Of a stretch of DNA of 64,000 nt, positions 61,497 through 64,000 are shown piece by piece. The DNA is from an uncultured Lachnospiraceae bacterium (GTDB taxonomy: Bacteria > Bacillota > Clostridia > Lachnospirales > Lachnospiraceae): NCBI GenBank assembly GCA_947629865.1, contig CANRFJ010000006.1, positions 1-64,000 on the forward strand, given 5' to 3'. Under the pieces are notes generated by a model that saw only the letters and a list, made by a program, of their open reading frames with translations, made no database searches and was not told where the DNA came from. A program made the position numbers and the translations under genes. Each line of letters begins with the position of its first letter. Position 1 is the stretch's first letter.

Positions 61497-61539
61497 CAAA
61501 TGGCCTGTCTGCTGCTTTTGCAATTGGCCTATCTGCTGC
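61497..61539. repeat. 24-bp tandem duplication at a stop codon
   Basis: Two 19-base copies (61497-61515 and 61521-61539) match at 17 positions with a period of 24. On the minus strand the first copy holds the TAG stop of the beta-propeller gene and the second has CAG at that place in the same frame. Confidence 0.7.
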
Positions 61540-64000
61540 CGAACAGGTGGTACGTTTCCTTCTGGGCGTCGCTCAGTTCGGCCTCTCCCACATAGTCTTT
61601 CGCCTTCTGCAATATCTCATCCAGTGAATACAGAGGCATCTTATACAGCATATCCGCCCCGTCGTACACGATCACGTCCCCGTCTCCGGCCGTGGCGACA
61701 TAATTGGGAATCTCCGCCACGATTTCCCCTGCATGTTCCTTGCTGTAGAGATAAGCCGTATTGGAACCGCTGGCCTTACCGGTCTCCCTCGTCCCGCTGC
61801 CCTGATACCAGACGACAAAATAGGGAAGCTTCTCCGTGGTGTGTACGCCGTATACGCCATTGCTTATATCGGACAGATCCAGTACCTTCTCCCATGTGTC
61901 CATGTCGTATATCTCCGAATAATCATTGAGAAAGTACCGGTTTTCCCCGAAAAACATGGTGGAGGAGTAACGGCCGGCCGTCCCCTGGCACACGACCTCC
62001 CCTGTGTCCAGTGAATACACATACCATTTGCTCCCCTGCGCGTTGCGGCAGAACAACAGCCTCCGTCCCTCGTGGAAGGAATAGAGCTCCCTGTCCTCAA
62101 GCACCTGCGTCTCGCCGGAATCCCTCTTTATCTGCACGGAACTGCTGCTGCCAAATACCTGGCAGTCCCCCACGACAGCCATGCGGTCATATCCCTCCGG
62201 AATCGCATGGGAACTGAGTTCTCTGCCGCTCTCCGTGTCGTATTCGCGCGTCGTCTTTCCCTCGGAGACAAATACCCGGCTGGCGTCCTCATTGTAAAAA
62301 TAATAGGAGTTTGCATCGAAGCGGAGGCTGGATTTAAAAGAGTCTCCGTCGTAGTGGGTATTTGTGGAATAGCGGTAGTCCCGTATGGAAAAATCCCCGT
62401 TACTTTGCACGTCAATGCTCAAATCCCCGAAAGAATCATATTGCAGGTCTGAGAGGGCGGTGCCGTGTACAAAAGACATGCTGTCCGCGTCAAAGAGCCT
62501 CAGGTAATTCTCACTGGCCCGCTGGAATCCGAGCATAAACCGGTCTCCGTTTGTCGTTCCGGTATACCACCGATCCGGCACCTCTCCCACATAGTCCGAT
62601 ATATCCAATGCGCTGACGTCCTCTCTGTCAATCTCCCGCTTTTTGTATATGCGGACATTTTTGCCCCAGTAATCCCGCAGGCAGGCATAGGTATTATTGA
62701 CCTCCGTGAGATAAAATTTCTCCCCGCTCCCCTCCTGGCGGTTTATCAATTTTTTCGTGTTTAAGTCATAAAAATATATCATTCCGTCCTGGCAGGATAC
62801 GGCTATCGTATCCTCCCCCGCCTGAACCGACACGATTTCCGTCGGGAAGGTATGGCTCCAGAGACGCTTACCCGTCCGGCTCCTGCAATCGGCCTCATAC
62901 AGTTTGTTCTCCTTGTAGTAGAGACAGCTCTTGTTCTTCGTAAGCGTCATGTCGTTTAAGTTCCAGTTGATATCGCTTATGTAGTTCTCCTGTCCCTTGC
63001 GGTAGTCGTACTGGACAATATGCTTTAACCCCGCCCGTTTGTCCTTTAACATCAGGCACAGGTGGTTTTCGTCCAGAAATTCCAGATTGCTGCACTCTCC
63101 CGTCATATTGGCAAAACTGTTTTTCCCGTCTTTGAGCCGGACAAACAAAATTCCGGAAGCGGTTCCGGTATTCACCGGCATCGCCAGCACCTCACCGTCC
63201 CGACTGACGGAACCGGAGACACAATTCATTTCCTTCTCCAGTTCGCAGGAGAAAATCATATTGCCGTCCCCATCGCAGCTGTGCAGGAGGCTGTTGTCAT
63301 AATCCAACAGGACAATGGAGCGCTCCTGTTCGTCCATCAGCATGACAGAGGCCGTATTGCCGGTAAAAATCTCCTTGCCAGTGTAGACGTCTACCGCCCT
63401 CAGCCCCTCCTTTGACAGATATACCAGCGTGCGGCTATCGGACTTCAGGAAGGCAAAGCGCGCCGATTTATTGTAATATATACTGTCCAGGGCCGGCGCC
63501 TCATATGTGCACAGCTCCCGCTCCTCGCTGAGGGAGTATACCGACAGTTTTCTCGAAAGGAGATTATTGGCGGCCGAAAAATATTTTTCCACCAGAAGAA
63601 GGTTCCCGTCCTCGCTGAGAGATGTCTTTATGTCATAGGTCTCCATCTCCATGGCGAGGAAACTGTGCGCCTGATAGCCGGTACTGAAATCATAGATTCC
63701 AAGCGCCTGCGTCAGATACCGCATAACGCTGGCGACAAATGGCCGGTCGGGATCGTTAAGGTTCTGCGGCAGCGCCTCCAGCGCCAGCAGCGCCGCTGTC
63801 TTTCTGTCCCCGTTTCGATAGGCCTCGTCTGCATATTCCGCCAGATAGTAGGACTCCCCCCGCAGCGTCTGCTGCATGGAGTCGTCCAGGGCATCGTAAG
63901 CCTTCTGAATCTGGATATTCTGATATGTAATAGAGCCGATCACGGCGCCAAGGGCAAGAAAACTCGTTGTCAGCACGGCCGTTCTCCGCTTTATGGTTCG
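61529..64000 (-). CDS. Membrane-anchored beta-propeller (WD40-like) protein, 5' end outside window
   Basis: At least 823 residues, open at the window edge: the frame continues upstream of the GTG at 63976 without a stop (RTIKRRTA). After a basic patch comes one membrane segment (VLTTSFLALGAVIGSITY), then a helical region (LAEYADEAYRNGDRKTAALLALEALP...RYLTQALGIYDFS) of the type that links signalling domains to WD40 propellers, then many beta-propeller-like blades to the C-terminus with recurring DxxTGK-type turns. The missing N-terminus could be a TIR, kinase or STAND domain, as in similar proteins; not visible here. A 24-bp duplication surrounds its stop codon. Confidence 0.75.
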   Translation of the reverse strand, partial: RTIKRRTAVLTTSFLALGAVIGSITYQNIQIQKAYDALDDSMQQTLRGESYYLAEYADEAYRNGDRKTAALLALEALPQNLNDPDRPFVASVMRYLTQALGIYDFSTGYQAHSFLAMEMETYDIKTSLSEDGNLLLVEKYFSAANNLLSRKLSVYSLSEERELCTYEAPALDSIYYNKSARFAFLKSDSRTLVYLSKEGLRAVDVYTGKEIFTGNTASVMLMDEQERSIVLLDYDNSLLHSCDGDGNMIFSCELEKEMNCVSGSVSRDGEVLAMPVNTGTASGILFVRLKDGKNSFANMTGECSNLEFLDENHLCLMLKDKRAGLKHIVQYDYRKGQENYISDINWNLNDMTLTKNKSCLYYKENKLYEADCRSRTGKRLWSHTFPTEIVSVQAGEDTIAVSCQDGMIYFYDLNTKKLINRQEGSGEKFYLTEVNNTYACLRDYWGKNVRIYKKREIDREDVSALDISDYVGEVPDRWYTGTTNGDRFMLGFQRASENYLRLFDADSMSFVHGTALSDLQYDSFGDLSIDVQSNGDFSIRDYRYSTNTHYDGDSFKSSLRFDANSYYFYNEDASRVFVSEGKTTREYDTESGRELSSHAIPEGYDRMAVVGDCQVFGSSSSVQIKRDSGETQVLEDRELYSFHEGRRLLFCRNAQGSKWYVYSLDTGEVVCQGTAGRYSSTMFFGENRYFLNDYSEIYDMDTWEKVLDLSDISNGVYGVHTTEKLPYFVVWYQGSGTRETGKASGSNTAYLYSKEHAGEIVAEIPNYVATAGDGDVIVYDGADMLYKMPLYSLDEILQKAKDYVGEAELSDAQKETYHLFGSR

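Overview
The window looks like an ordinary core-genome stretch from a low-to-mid GC, spore-lineage anaerobic Firmicute, most likely a Lachnospiraceae (Clostridium cluster XIVa) species. Reasons: AAGGAGG-type ribosome sites almost everywhere, a SpoVB-like flippase, a FtsK/SpoIIIE-type translocase next to a TepA-like protease, a GerMN-type lipoprotein, Ig-like and leucine-rich surface proteins of the kind common in gut Clostridia, a HisZ/short-HisG pair, Fhs plus FolD, tandem hemerythrins and single-cluster ferredoxin. No IS element, prophage, CRISPR array or rRNA was seen. Coding density is very high; no gap without a gene exceeds 300 bases (the longest, 16318-16607, holds a promoter and a terminator).

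Layout. 1-2500: an orphan promoter, a leucine-rich lipoprotein and an Ig-like exported protein. 2500-9200: rqcH-hisJ on the plus strand converging on a cysteine desulfurase and a large membrane protein with a long acidic tail. 9300-15360: a SpoVB-like flippase whose 3' end overlaps ligA, then rluF, an exported protein, a P-loop kinase fusion and tRNA-Arg(CCG). 15400-18000: a DUF5688-type protein and gdhA. 18000-21600: rplS, then a group with two type I signal peptidases flanking ylqF (one lacks its catalytic pair) and a CYTH protein. 21650-32400: an eight-gene run plsX-rnc-smc-ftsY-ilvA-hisZ-hisG-hisD. 32540-41980: relQ-folD-rimO-pgsA-pncC-GerMN lipoprotein-BaiN-like-cmk-ispH-rpsA-cheR, with many ATGA stop/start overlaps.

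42000-46750: a small plus-strand protein, a ferredoxin, an aconitase-family hydratase and pyrBI. 46750-52200: exported protein, double hemerythrin, NlpC/P60 lipoprotein, fhs. 52150-57400: tepA-like gene, ftsK and two translationally linked ATP-grasp ligases. 57400-61480: nitrilase-family amidase, pnp, NUDIX hydrolase, rpsO. 61529-64000: the 3' part of a membrane-anchored beta-propeller protein running off the window.

Most of the genes serve growth: chromosome segregation (smc, ftsK), protein export (ftsY, signal peptidase), ribosome and RNA maturation (rnc, ylqF, rluF, rimO, rpsO, pnp, rqcH), lipid and isoprenoid synthesis (plsX, pgsA, ispH), histidine, pyrimidine and one-carbon metabolism. 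The most unusual observations are a signal peptidase I paralogue with Ser->Ala and Lys->Arg in the catalytic dyad, a near-perfect strand-specific hairpin in the pnp leader, a consensus orphan promoter with a possible 17-residue hydrophobic peptide at the left edge, a coupled pair of ATP-grasp ligases in the ftsK operon, and a possible signalling/defence beta-propeller protein at the right edge. Coordinates of starts were chosen from visible ribosome binding sites; all family calls are by reading the protein, without database searches.
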